Source: Cacconaster sp045641345 (GTDB lineage: Bacteria > Bacteroidota > Bacteroidia > Bacteroidales > UBA932). From it: 64,000 nt of DNA. Position 1 is the stretch's first letter. Each line of letters starts with the position of its first letter. Both the position numbers and the translations under genes were made by a program. Below the pieces are notes generated by a model. The model was not told the DNA's origin, made no database searches, and was given only the letters and a program-made list of their open reading frames with translations. The stretch spans positions 1 to 64,000 of the forward strand of contig JAZUGR010000030.1 of the NCBI GenBank assembly GCA_045641345.1, read 5' to 3'. Shown here one piece after another: positions 23,291-33,104 of the stretch.

Positions 23291-26200
23291 ATGAGGAAGA
23301 CACTGCTTGCGGCCATCCTGCTCTGCTCCGGAATATGGTGCCCGGCCTCGGGCGGCATATCCCGTCTATGGAACGAATACGAAGCGGCGCGCAGGGCCGA
23401 CAGACCGGCAGCACAGGCGGCCGTCCTCTCACAGATTGAAAAGAAGGCCATACAGGGCCGCCTCACGTGGGACCTCCACCGCTGCCTTGAGGCGCAGGTA
23501 GGCCTGCAGTCCTCCATCGACTGGAGGCTGCACGATTCGATTTCGCAAAAGCGCAAGGATGTCATAGCACAATACGGCGACCCGGTGCTCACCGTGGCCA
23601 ACTACTCCGTCCTTGGCCTGGAAGACAGCCGCGAACAGCTGATAAAGAACAACGAAAAGGCGCTTCGGGAGCACTCCACGCGCAGCTTCTACAGCCTGCT
23701 CGGTGAAAAGCAGTCAAAATGCATAGCTTCCGACTACGAATATGCAGTCTGGGCTCTGATGCCAAAGGTCTCCGGGATGTTCACCGATATGCTGCTCGAG
23801 AGGCATTCCGCCGCTGCGGTGGCCCTCCTGGAAGAACGCGACTCGCTTCAGAGTTCGTTCTCGCGTCTTGCAAGGGGAGCGGCGGCAGGCAGCGAAAAGG
23901 CTCTGGAGGAACTGTACGGCAAATGCAGGGATTTCGATGCCAGACGCCTGCGGTTCAAAGGAGAGGATGCGCTTCTGGCCGCCTGCCTTGACGTGGACCG
24001 AATGATGGCCTCCCTCCTGCGGAAGGAAATGGCATCCGGCATTGAAGGCGACTCCCTTCTGGTAATGTTCAAGAATATGCCGGAAGGGCATATCTCGCTG
24101 CATAGAGGCGGCATCGCAGTATTCAAATCCACCGTGGTCAATACCGGAGGCAGCGTATATACTTTCGACACCGTCAGGGTAGCCGTCCCTCCCATCGATG
24201 ACGGCGACTACACGGTGGAGTTCGGCGGCGATGGAGTCCCCGAAGGTTCGATGAATTTCCGCAAGCGCACCATATCGGCAGCCTGCATCCGCACCACCGA
24301 AGGGTACTCCATATTTGCGGCCGACAGATTCACCGGAGAGCCGCTCGACAGCGTAACGCTCTCATTGCAGGCATCCGCAGCGGAGGTCAGGGCCGTCTGC
24401 GGCGGATTCAGGCAATCGGGATTCGTGGCGCTGCCTGATACAATCCTCAAAGCAATCAGGAGCAACGGCGGCAGGTCCTCCAGGATAACGTGCAGTCTCC
24501 GCGGCAATGACGGTATAAACAGGCTGTCGGAGCCCGTTGCCATAATGGATATCCGGCTGATGGGCTGCAGAAACCATATCGACTTCTTCACCGACCGCAA
24601 AGTGTGCATCCCCGGAGACACAGTCAATTTCAAGGTGCTCCTCTCCGGATCGGACACCTCCGGCTCAAAAAAGGTGCTCGCTCTCCGGACTCTGACCCTG
24701 CGTCTCTTCGACCCGCAGGGCGGAGCGGCAGACAGTCTCGAAGTCACCACCGGGGAATTCGGCACTGCCGCAGGCAGCTTTGTGATTCCTTCGCGGGCGC
24801 TTCCCGGCCCCTGGCTGATTACGGCCTCTGACGGGCAGACCGAAGATGCCGTGTCATTCTCGGTTGAAAACCCCGCTCTACCCACCTTCGAGGTTGAATT
24901 CGACCCCCAGCAGTGGACTCCCCTCCCCGGAGAGGAAACGGTGGTTTCGGGCACGATAAGGAGGTTCGACGGCCACAGCATCTCCTCCGCGACGGCAAGT
25001 TACAGGGTCACCCTGCAAGGGAAAGAAATCGGATCCGGGCAGCTGTCCTCGGACGAAGAGGGCAGATTCAGTCTGAGTTTCACCGCCCCGGGAGGCACTG
25101 CATTCGCGCAGACCTGCACTGTAACCGTAAAGGTGGCCGACTCCACCGGCGAAACGCTCGAGTTCACCGACCGCAGGAGCGCAGGAGGCAAACCGGACTG
25201 CCATTTTGAAGTGCTCAATGCCATCCCCGGCGAATTCGAGGAAAGATGCGGCTCCGATTACAGCCCGCACTTCATAATTGCCGATTCGGTGGCATATATC
25301 TCCCTCAAGTCAAGCTACCGCAACACCGGAATTGCATACAGACTCATCTCTGACGGCGACACTCTTCGCTCCGGCAGATGCCTGAGCGGCGGGCAGCTCC
25401 GCCTCAATACGGCCGCAGACGGCAGCAGACTATTCCGGTTCGAGGCCGAAGCCATCGACAACCCGGAATCCTCAAGGAGCGGATGCACCATACTCGCGGC
25501 AGACCCCCGCGGCACAGCCCCCCTCCCCCTGACAAGGCATCTTTTCATACCCGTCGAGGGCAACCCTCCCGCTCTGCTGATTGCATCAGGCCACGAAAGG
25601 ATGTGGGTGTGTATGGTGATCTTCGACCGCAAGGGGGATGCCATCAGGGAAGAAATGTTCCTTCTCGGGGAGTCCGGCAGAAGTTCAATCCGCATTCCAC
25701 TGCCCGATGGGTGTATCCGTCAGGGTGGCGGAGTGGCGCTGATATATTTCAACGGCGGCGACAAGGTGCAGTGGACGCACAGGTTCGCTTCTTCCGGCTC
25801 ATCAGCCGCGCTCCCGGCCTCTTTCACTAATTTCCCTTCCCTTGCACAACCCGGATCCACAGTCAGGGCCACCATCCTGACAGAGCCGGGCACCGAGGCC
25901 GCGATAAACGTTTACGACAGGGCTATGGACGCCATCTCCGACGGCAGATACACCACTCCCTATTGGAGCAATGCCCCGGGGGAAACGCCGTTTGTGGCAG
26001 GAGGCTTTGCAACTCTGGCCGCCTCGACGAGGAACGCTTATCTTGAAACCGCCGTCAACGACGGTATGGCGCTTCAGGCCAGGGCCGCCGGAAGCGGAGC
26101 GGCGCATCTGCGTTCCGATTTCAAAAACGTGCTTCTGTTCATCCCACAGGCCAGAGCCGACAGCAAAGGTGAGATAAGTTTCGAAATTCCGGTGGCCGAC

Positions 26201-28030
26201 AAAACCTCTTCGTTCACGGTGCAGGCATTCGTCCACGACAAGGAAATGCGATGCTCCGTAATCGACAGTGGAATGGTGGTCAGGCTCCCCGTCCAGATAT
26301 CGGTAAACTGGCCGCAGTTCCTCTATGAGGGCGACACCTGCCTTGTCAGGGGCAGGATATCAAACGCATCCACAGACGATGTGACCGACTCCCTCCGGAT
26401 CGAACTGCCCGGTGGCTCAAGCAGCCGCACAGTCACGGTCGGCAGCGGAAAGCAGTACGATTTCGAATGCCTGGCAGCCGTCGCCGGCGGAGCGAAGGAT
26501 CTCGGCATAAGGATCTCCTACGCCGGTGACGCCGTTTACGCCTCCATTCCGGTGATACCTTCGTCGCAGACAATCACAGAAGCCCGCTCGGCGATTCTCA
26601 CCGATGGCGCGGATCGCGACTCGCTCATAAACTCCCTTGCCGGGGGAATGGTGAACGTCAATCCAGAAGAGGCGCAGCTGCGCGAAATCTCCATAGCCGA
26701 TATGCTCAGGGAGTCCCTGCCACGCAGCATCGATGCCTCATCTCCCGATGCAGTGTCGCTTTCGGGCGCGCTGCTCTCCGCATACATTTCCTCCGGAATG
26801 GGGCTGGAAAGCGGATGGAACACCGGCAAGGCCCGGGTGCTCGACAGGCTCCTTGCCTGCCGCAATGCCGACGGAGGATTCGGCTGGATGCCGCAGATGC
26901 CATCCAACGCCATTGTCACGGCCGTGGTGCTCGAGCGTCTGGCCGCCTGTGGCCAGGCCCCCGCAGAAGCCGCAGCGGCAGTGAACTATCTCGACAGCGT
27001 ATTCATCAGCAGAAAGGGTGTCGGAATGCCATATTCCCTGAGCGTCGGGCAATATCTGTACGTCCGCAGCCTCTACCCCCTCGTCGCCCTTTACACCTCC
27101 TCCGCCGGAGACGAAAGTCTGAGAGGTTTCCGCAGGCAGATGAAGGAATTCCTCACCCCGGCAACCGAACGCGGCCTTTCGGGGCGGGTGCTTGCCAAGG
27201 CCAGGAGGGCACTGACCTTGAAGAACCTCTCCTGCAGCAATGAAGGGATTCTTCTGGCGCAATCCCTCGGAATCGGCACGTTCACTCTCGGCAGACTGCA
27301 AAAATCAGCCGGCAAGGACATTCTCTCACTCAAGGAGTATGCCGTGGAGCACGCCGGAGGCGGGATATGGTTCCCCAACGCCGTGGCCCCGTGGATGGGA
27401 CTCCTCGAAGGTGAACTCTATGCCCATACCCTCCTGCACAAGCTCCTCGGCGACGACCGTATCTGCCTGTGGATGATGGTTCAGAAGGAAACGCAGAAAT
27501 GGGATGACGACCCGGCTTTCGCGGAGGCCGCCTCTCAAGTGCTTTCAAGCTCCCCCGGAGTGCTCGCAACCAAGGTGCTCTCACTGAGTGCCGCCACAAC
27601 CATACCGTTATATGAAATAAAGCCCTCGGGCAACGGGATGACCGTAGAGGTGACCTCTGCCGATGGTGACACCCTGGCTGTCGGCGACAAGATTACGGTA
27701 CGCTACACCATAACGAGCGACGAAAACCGCAGTTTCGTTCTCATCAGGGCTCCCCACCCCTCATCCCTGCGTCCTGCAGACAGGTTGTCGGGCATAAGGT
27801 GGCCGTCGTCAGCGTATCGGAGCGTGCTTCCTGAGGCCATCGAGTACAGAATCGAACTGCTGAAGCAGGGAACCACCGAGTTCACCGAAGAATTCTTCGT
27901 CACGGCCCGGGGTACGTTCAACAGGGCGGCCGTTACGGCCGAATCGCTCTATGCACCCCATTACAGGGCCAATGACGCACCATCGCGCAATATTGCTATC
28001 TTTGCAGAACCAATTTCCAAAGCAAAATGA
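23291..28030 (+). CDS. Alpha-2-macroglobulin family protein (no thioester)
   Basis: A 1579-residue secreted protein with signal peptide (residues 1-22, LLAAILLCSGIWCPASGG). No lipobox Cys is clear. MG-type domains span about residues 250-800; MG2-like features include FTDRKVCIPGDTVNFKVLLSG. The A2M core includes FKNVLLFIPQARADSKGEIS, FTVQAFVHDKEM and SVNWPQFLYEGDTCLVRGRI, followed by a helical thioester-type domain (NADGGFGWMP). The thioester motif CGEQ is absent, as in the non-thioester branch common in Bacteroidetes. Family members trap proteases in the periplasm. It starts 4 bases after the phosphatase gene and overlaps the GT2 gene by 4 bases, so all are co-transcribed. The usual neighbour, penicillin-binding protein 1C, is absent. 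Confidence 0.88.
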   Translation: MRKTLLAAILLCSGIWCPASGGISRLWNEYEAARRADRPAAQAAVLSQIEKKAIQGRLTWDLHRCLEAQVGLQSSIDWRLHDSISQKRKDVIAQYGDPVLTVANYSVLGLEDSREQLIKNNEKALREHSTRSFYSLLGEKQSKCIASDYEYAVWALMPKVSGMFTDMLLERHSAAAVALLEERDSLQSSFSRLARGAAAGSEKALEELYGKCRDFDARRLRFKGEDALLAACLDVDRMMASLLRKEMASGIEGDSLLVMFKNMPEGHISLHRGGIAVFKSTVVNTGGSVYTFDTVRVAVPPIDDGDYTVEFGGDGVPEGSMNFRKRTISAACIRTTEGYSIFAADRFTGEPLDSVTLSLQASAAEVRAVCGGFRQSGFVALPDTILKAIRSNGGRSSRITCSLRGNDGINRLSEPVAIMDIRLMGCRNHIDFFTDRKVCIPGDTVNFKVLLSGSDTSGSKKVLALRTLTLRLFDPQGGAADSLEVTTGEFGTAAGSFVIPSRALPGPWLITASDGQTEDAVSFSVENPALPTFEVEFDPQQWTPLPGEETVVSGTIRRFDGHSISSATASYRVTLQGKEIGSGQLSSDEEGRFSLSFTAPGGTAFAQTCTVTVKVADSTGETLEFTDRRSAGGKPDCHFEVLNAIPGEFEERCGSDYSPHFIIADSVAYISLKSSYRNTGIAYRLISDGDTLRSGRCLSGGQLRLNTAADGSRLFRFEAEAIDNPESSRSGCTILAADPRGTAPLPLTRHLFIPVEGNPPALLIASGHERMWVCMVIFDRKGDAIREEMFLLGESGRSSIRIPLPDGCIRQGGGVALIYFNGGDKVQWTHRFASSGSSAALPASFTNFPSLAQPGSTVRATILTEPGTEAAINVYDRAMDAISDGRYTTPYWSNAPGETPFVAGGFATLAASTRNAYLETAVNDGMALQARAAGSGAAHLRSDFKNVLLFIPQARADSKGEISFEIPVADKTSSFTVQAFVHDKEMRCSVIDSGMVVRLPVQISVNWPQFLYEGDTCLVRGRISNASTDDVTDSLRIELPGGSSSRTVTVGSGKQYDFECLAAVAGGAKDLGIRISYAGDAVYASIPVIPSSQTITEARSAILTDGADRDSLINSLAGGMVNVNPEEAQLREISIADMLRESLPRSIDASSPDAVSLSGALLSAYISSGMGLESGWNTGKARVLDRLLACRNADGGFGWMPQMPSNAIVTAVVLERLAACGQAPAEAAAAVNYLDSVFISRKGVGMPYSLSVGQYLYVRSLYPLVALYTSSAGDESLRGFRRQMKEFLTPATERGLSGRVLAKARRALTLKNLSCSNEGILLAQSLGIGTFTLGRLQKSAGKDILSLKEYAVEHAGGGIWFPNAVAPWMGLLEGELYAHTLLHKLLGDDRICLWMMVQKETQKWDDDPAFAEAASQVLSSSPGVLATKVLSLSAATTIPLYEIKPSGNGMTVEVTSADGDTLAVGDKITVRYTITSDENRSFVLIRAPHPSSLRPADRLSGIRWPSSAYRSVLPEAIEYRIELLKQGTTEFTEEFFVTARGTFNRAAVTAESLYAPHYRANDAPSRNIAIFAEPISKAK

Positions 28031-28779
28031 TCAAAGGAAAAAAGATTATCGTAGTAATGCCGGCATACAATGCCGAAAAGACGCTGGAACAGACCTACGC
28101 CGAAATACCGATGGACATAGTCGATGAAGTGATCCTCACCGACGACTGCAGCCGCGACTCCACCGTGGCCAAGGCCAGGGAGCTCGGGATACGGGAGGTA
28201 CTTGTGCACGAGAAGAACAAGGGCTACGGCGGCAATCAGAAAACCTGCTACAACCGCGCCCTCGAGCTCGGAGCGGACATAGTGATAATGGTTCACCCCG
28301 ACTACCAGTACACACCGAAGCTCATCGAGTCGATGGCGTACATCATCGCAAACGGCGTGTATCCGGTGGTCTTTGCTTCCAGGATTCTCGGCAAGGGAGC
28401 CCTCCGCGGCGGGATGCCCCTGATAAAATATATCGCCAACCGCATCCTCACCTTCATCGAAAACGTGCTCCTGAACCAGAAACTCTCCGAATACCACACC
28501 GGCTACCGTGCATTCTCGGCCGAAGTGCTGCGCAAGGTCGACTTCAACACAGACTCCGACGATTTCATACTCGACAACGAAATGGCGGCCCAGATATTCT
28601 GGGAAGGATTCGAGATAGGCGAGGTGACCTGCCCCACCAAATACTTCGATGACGCCTCCTCGATAAACTTCCGCCGCAGCGCCATATACGGTCTCGGAGT
28701 TCTCCGGGTATCGGCCCTTTACCGCCTGTGCAAATGGCATCTGGCCAAATCCAGGCTTTTCCCCGCAAAGACGAAATGA
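28027..28779 (+). CDS. Glycosyltransferase family 2 (dolichol-phosphate-mannose-synthase-like)
   Basis: A 250-residue cytoplasmic GT-A enzyme. VVMPAYNAEKTLEQTY opens the fold, VILTDDCSRDSTVAKA is the nucleotide-sugar region, MVHPDYQYTPKLI is the DxD-equivalent strand, and the QILSEYHTGYRAFS-type segment (KLSEYHTGYRAFSAEVL) matches DPM1-like enzymes. Such enzymes load a sugar onto a polyprenyl phosphate for membrane transferases. That fits the next gene, an ArnT-like enzyme. Both ends overlap neighbours by ATGA, giving translational coupling. Confidence 0.88.
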   Translation: MIKGKKIIVVMPAYNAEKTLEQTYAEIPMDIVDEVILTDDCSRDSTVAKARELGIREVLVHEKNKGYGGNQKTCYNRALELGADIVIMVHPDYQYTPKLIESMAYIIANGVYPVVFASRILGKGALRGGMPLIKYIANRILTFIENVLLNQKLSEYHTGYRAFSAEVLRKVDFNTDSDDFILDNEMAAQIFWEGFEIGEVTCPTKYFDDASSINFRRSAIYGLGVLRVSALYRLCKWHLAKSRLFPAKTK

Positions 28780-30482
28780 CATCAAGGGCACGCACACTGG
28801 CAATAAACCTCTGCCTCCTTGTTCTGGGAGCGGCGGTATTCATCCCCGGCACGGGCGGAGTGCGCCTGTTCGACTGGGACGAGATAAACTTCGCAGAGTC
28901 GGCACGTGAGATGCTCGTAACGGGCGACTGGTTCAACGTGCAGATAAACTTCGAGTCATTCTGGGAGAAGCCGCCCCTGTTCATCTGGCTCCAGGCCCTC
29001 TCGATGAAGGCTTTCGGCGTGAGCGAAGCCGCCGCCAGATTTCCGAACGCGGTGGCCGGGATACTCACCCTGCTCCTGCTTTTCAACATAGGGCGGAAGG
29101 CCAGGGACTGCCGGTTCGGCCTGTTGTGGGCCGGGATGTACCTGATGTCGTTCCTCCCGTTCTTCTACTTCAAGAGCGGCATCATAGACCCGTGGTTCAA
29201 TCTCTTCATCTTTCTCGGGATATATTTCTTCTCGCTTTACAGCGATCCCTCCCGGGAGGGGTCCGGGATGCGCAATGCGGCCCTGAGCGGAGCATCCATA
29301 GGTCTTGGAATACTCACAAAAGGGCCGGTGGCGCTGCTTGTCTTCGGTCTCACGTTCATCGCCTTCCTCGCCTTCAACAGGTTCCGTCTCAATTTCAGAT
29401 GGCGCGACGTGGCCGCATATCTGGCCGCGCTGTGCCTTGTCGGAGGATCGTGGTTCATCGCCCTGGCCCTCACCGGCCATCAGGAGGTGATACACGATTT
29501 CATCCAATATCAGATACGCCTCTTCGAAACCAAGGATGCCGGGCACGGCGGATTCCTGCTCTACCACTTCGTATGGCTCTTCTTCGGGGTGACACCGGCC
29601 TCGATATTCGCGCTGCAGGCCTTCAGGCCCTCAATCCTCAAAAGTGAGGACAACAAGTCCCTGGCCAACCTGTTCAAGTGGATGATCCTCTCCTTCTGGG
29701 TGGTCCTGATATTGTTCACGATTGTCAACACCAAGATAGTCCACTACTCTTCGTTCTGCTATTTCCCGCTCACTTTCCTGGCAGCCTATGCCGCCGACAG
29801 GATGCTCGACGGCCGGATGGAATGGAAGAAGTGGCAGAGCGCCCTGCTTATTTCAATCTCGGCAATATACGGAGTGATACTTACCGTACTCACGCTGTTC
29901 GACCGCATCAAGCACCTCATAATCCCCCTGATTGACGACCCGTTTGCAGTGAAATGCCTGCAGGCGCAGTCGGAGTGGGTTGGATTCGAGCCTGCAACAG
30001 GACTGGTGCTGATTGCCACGACGGTAATATTCTGCATCACGTTCCGCCGCCGTAGAAGGATGCTCAGCCTGGCCGTCCTTGCCGCAGGCAACGTATTCTT
30101 CCTCCTCACCACAATGATATGCGCGGTGGGCCAGGTAGAGAAATACACCCAGGCCTCCGCAGTGGACTTCTTCATTTCGCACAAGGGGGAGGACTGCTAT
30201 ATCTGCCCCGTCAACTACAAGAGTTACGCGCAGTATTTCTACTCCGACAGGCAGATTGCCAACACCTGCGAAGACTTTTCATACCTGTCGAAGGCCGACC
30301 TCGACAAAGAATGCTATTTCGTGCTCAAGGACTATGAGGGTGACATTGCCCTGTTCCTCGAGCAGGCTCCCGATGCGACGCATCTTTACAGCAGGTCAGG
30401 CTTTGCGTTCTTTGTGCGGCACAAGGCGGGCGAAGCCCTTCCAGCAGAGCAGGACGAGAGCCAGGACAGCCAGATTGAATAA
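28776..30482 (+). CDS. ArnT-like polyprenyl-phosphate-sugar glycosyltransferase (GT39/GT83 type)
   Basis: A 568-residue integral membrane protein with about 11-12 hydrophobic helices. The first periplasmic loop carries the catalytic acidic residues in RLFDWDEINFAESAREML and NFESFWEKPPLFIWL, the PMT/ArnT signature. It would use the polyprenyl-linked sugar made by the GT2 gene just upstream to modify lipid A, glycan or protein on the periplasmic side. The start at 28776 overlaps the GT2 stop. Its last 87 bases overlap the 3' end of the convergent PHP gene, with both frames open to their stops. Confidence 0.85.
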   Translation: MTSRARTLAINLCLLVLGAAVFIPGTGGVRLFDWDEINFAESAREMLVTGDWFNVQINFESFWEKPPLFIWLQALSMKAFGVSEAAARFPNAVAGILTLLLLFNIGRKARDCRFGLLWAGMYLMSFLPFFYFKSGIIDPWFNLFIFLGIYFFSLYSDPSREGSGMRNAALSGASIGLGILTKGPVALLVFGLTFIAFLAFNRFRLNFRWRDVAAYLAALCLVGGSWFIALALTGHQEVIHDFIQYQIRLFETKDAGHGGFLLYHFVWLFFGVTPASIFALQAFRPSILKSEDNKSLANLFKWMILSFWVVLILFTIVNTKIVHYSSFCYFPLTFLAAYAADRMLDGRMEWKKWQSALLISISAIYGVILTVLTLFDRIKHLIIPLIDDPFAVKCLQAQSEWVGFEPATGLVLIATTVIFCITFRRRRRMLSLAVLAAGNVFFLLTTMICAVGQVEKYTQASAVDFFISHKGEDCYICPVNYKSYAQYFYSDRQIANTCEDFSYLSKADLDKECYFVLKDYEGDIALFLEQAPDATHLYSRSGFAFFVRHKAGEALPAEQDESQDSQIE

Positions 30483-31607
30483 TATGGTCAGAGCGACGTT
30501 GACCCGGTGCCCGCTCTCCCTGTAGGGACTCCGGGCGAGGGATGAGTCGTACCGTGCAAACGGGTTGGAGTATATCACCACCCCGTCGTCGAATTCGGCC
30601 ACCAGACGCACGTAGGTGTCTTCCGGCCTGAAAGCATAGACGAACGAGTCGCTACCCTCCGCACAGCCCACAACCGCACCTCCCTGCCCGCGGGCCACAA
30701 TCCTCGAAGCCTCACGGGAGAGCGCAAGATGCACGGTATCCGTGCCGTGCAGGCCTATGTCGGTAATCTGCGGCAAACAGGCGTTCGCCTCATATTTGAC
30801 GCTCCAGTCACCGTCGCCATAATCGGGTATCCTCATCGCATAGCCGCAACCGCCGAGAAGGGCCCTGCGTATGTCGTCATATCCGGCACCAGGGCAGTTC
30901 CACCACGAACACCGCACCGCAATTCGGCTGCTGCATCCGCTGTCGTGACAGTCGTCGTCGGCAAGGCAGAACGAATAGTGGCCGGCGCTCAGGGCCTCGT
31001 CCCATCTGCGGCCGTCGGTCCCCGCTCCGCAATCGGCCTCAATAAGGCGATATCCCGAAACAAGACGCATCATCTCCGCCGTAGTGCATCCGGTGCGGTC
31101 GGGGTGGTTGAGCACCAGGAAGTCGGCATTGCGGCCGAGATAATCCATTTCGAACTGTCTCTGCGAGGGGAGGAACGGAATCACGATATCGTGCAGGATC
31201 ATCCTCGATGGATTGAACACAAGCTTGTGAAACTTGAGCGGATTGAATCCGTGCTCATATACGTCGATCTGCAGCGAGCTGTCCACAGGATGCACCGTAA
31301 GCTCATTGTGATTCGAGAAGGCAAGAATGTCGTAGCCGAACTTCATATAATCGGCATACACCTTGTCGGGCCATTCCGGGCACTCGTTGAATATACCATC
31401 TACTTTGGTGTGCGTATGGAAATTGGCCCTTTTCCAGCCGATGGCGGGATCGAACGAGGCGTATGGATCGAACAGGTCGCTGCCGCTGAAAGGCTCCGGA
31501 GCGGGAAAGTCGTATATGGGCGAAGCTTCGCTCAGCACGACGAGACCCGCCAGGGCCAGCAGAGCCGCCCCTATGCACCTTAGAAATATCCGCAACGCCT
31601 TTTTCAA
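30396..31607 (-). CDS. PHP-domain protein with N- and C-terminal membrane segments
   Basis: A 403-residue protein. A hydrophobic N-terminus (about residues 8-26) and a C-terminal helix (VNVALTILFNLAVLALVLLC) suggest it is membrane-tethered with the PHP domain outside the cytoplasm. Metal-binding motifs are NFHTHTKVDG (HxH), AFSNHNELTV and CLADDDCHDSG. PHP proteins hydrolyse phosphoesters; the substrate here is unknown. The start codon is TTG within a TTGA overlap with the preceding gene's stop; this gives a good signal-anchor, and no ATG is available until about residue 88. It is the last gene of a four-gene operon LemA, DUF2207, fimbrillin-amidotransferase, PHP. Confidence 0.78.
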   Translation of the reverse strand: MKKALRIFLRCIGAALLALAGLVVLSEASPIYDFPAPEPFSGSDLFDPYASFDPAIGWKRANFHTHTKVDGIFNECPEWPDKVYADYMKFGYDILAFSNHNELTVHPVDSSLQIDVYEHGFNPLKFHKLVFNPSRMILHDIVIPFLPSQRQFEMDYLGRNADFLVLNHPDRTGCTTAEMMRLVSGYRLIEADCGAGTDGRRWDEALSAGHYSFCLADDDCHDSGCSSRIAVRCSWWNCPGAGYDDIRRALLGGCGYAMRIPDYGDGDWSVKYEANACLPQITDIGLHGTDTVHLALSREASRIVARGQGGAVVGCAEGSDSFVYAFRPEDTYVRLVAEFDDGVVIYSNPFARYDSSLARSPYRESGHRVNVALTILFNLAVLALVLLCWKGFARLVPHKERKA

Positions 31608-33100
31608 AACAGATTCTTGTTTGTTTTTCCAGCCATTTCGACAAGATATTCGAATATGGGAAGGAACTGTTCCTTCTTCATATATCCGTAGAGATACTCC
31701 GGATGGAACTGCACTCCGATGAAAGAGTCACCTTCAAGGCTTTCCACAACCCCGTCGGGAGCCTTGGCAGTAACCTTGAGGCCGGAGGCGATTTTATAGG
31801 TGGAATATTTGTGGCTGGTATTGACCATGGCCACGGTATCCTTAAGCAGACGCGCCAGCGTGCTTCCCGGCACTATCGATATCTTGTGCGCCTCGCTGAG
31901 CAAGCCCACGTTGACACCTCCTGATGATATTTTGTGTTGTATGGACGTGCCGTAGGTGGTGGTGACCGTGGTATTCTTGCCGCCGAGAATGGTGTTCACC
32001 CTTTGGTGTCCGTAACATATCCCGAGTATGAACTTACCCTGGTTCATCGCCGCCTTTGCAACGCGGTTATCGCAACTTGCGCGTGACGACGTATCACCTG
32101 AAGACGATCCCGGAATGATCAGGGCATCCACCGTTGACATCAGCGACGCGGCATCCTTGTCGGTCAAGGCGTAATGGTCGAAACACACCAAGTGGCCTCC
32201 GGCATCGTTGATGCAGTTTTTGTAACAATTGTACGTAAGTTTCTTCGCCCCGCTGTGCATGAGGCCGATTCTCGGAGCATCGACCACCTTGGCGTCAAGC
32301 TCTCCGAGATTGACTATGCTGTTGCGCGCCAGAAGCAGACTTTTGCCGCTCGCAACCGTTCCCACAAGACAGGAGTCGCTGTCAAAGAGCTTTATTCTGA
32401 AGCCCTCCTTCATCTCCATCGGGAGCAGAGCGATATAAAATTCACCGCCACCGCCAACGTGGACATTCACTTTTGTGCCGGCGGTACCGCCGTATGAGGC
32501 CACGGGTTCACCGCCCGAAAGATCTACGTCAAACCTGCCGCTGCCGCAAACGGTGCATGAATCCGCAGTGGAGAACTCCGCATATTTGACATCACTACGC
32601 ACAAGCGAGAACTTGAGATAACTCATCAGATTATGAAACTCAAGCCTGTCAGACTTGAGATCGCTGGTGGCGACACATATATGCTCCGATTCGAACTTGC
32701 CGTTCTGCTCGTTGGACACGGAAATGTTGTAAACCGAAAAACCGGCGGAACTCACGTTTGAAAGACGCGTCCCGCCATACACTGCCACCAGATATGAACT
32801 CCCGTACAACGTGGCCTCAAACGAAACTGTTGCGCCGTCGGAAGGCACATATTCCAGTTCCACCTTGCCGCCGTCACTGCTGTAATACCGTATTATATCG
32901 TTCTTTTTCCACGACAGTGACCCGTCTTCCGACACGGTGGTGCGTCCTCCGGCATCGGGAGCGGCAAGCGAAGCCTCCAGCAATATGCTCCCGAGAGGGA
33001 CATCTGCATTGCCTCCGCCCGGAACGGCCAAGCGGTCTGCGCATCCTGTCAGGAAAAACGCAAATGCGGCAACGATGACGAATCCGAACAGATTTTTCAT
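31604..33100 (-). CDS. Lipoprotein fusing a fimbrillin-like domain to a class I glutamine amidotransferase (peptidase C26) domain
   Basis: A 498-residue protein. The lipoprotein signal is FVIVAAFAFFLTGCAD. Residues of about 35-275 match the fimbrillin-like pattern seen in three other lipoproteins here: LSWKKNDIIRYYSSDGG, then a Y-L-V-A-V-Y strand, HICVATSD, and a FHNLMSYLKFSLV core. Residues of about 280-495 are a gamma-glutamyl hydrolase/PuuD-like domain: nucleophile C362 in LGICYGHQRVN, and VQFHPEYLY with H466 and E468, so the triad is intact. It would act outside the inner membrane on a gamma-glutamyl or amide substrate, unlike cytoplasmic PuuD. The gene starts 4 bases after DUF2207. Function is inferred only. 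Confidence 0.82.
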   Translation of the reverse strand: MKNLFGFVIVAAFAFFLTGCADRLAVPGGGNADVPLGSILLEASLAAPDAGGRTTVSEDGSLSWKKNDIIRYYSSDGGKVELEYVPSDGATVSFEATLYGSSYLVAVYGGTRLSNVSSAGFSVYNISVSNEQNGKFESEHICVATSDLKSDRLEFHNLMSYLKFSLVRSDVKYAEFSTADSCTVCGSGRFDVDLSGGEPVASYGGTAGTKVNVHVGGGGEFYIALLPMEMKEGFRIKLFDSDSCLVGTVASGKSLLLARNSIVNLGELDAKVVDAPRIGLMHSGAKKLTYNCYKNCINDAGGHLVCFDHYALTDKDAASLMSTVDALIIPGSSSGDTSSRASCDNRVAKAAMNQGKFILGICYGHQRVNTILGGKNTTVTTTYGTSIQHKISSGGVNVGLLSEAHKISIVPGSTLARLLKDTVAMVNTSHKYSTYKIASGLKVTAKAPDGVVESLEGDSFIGVQFHPEYLYGYMKKEQFLPIFEYLVEMAGKTNKNLF

Positions 33101-33104
33101 GACA

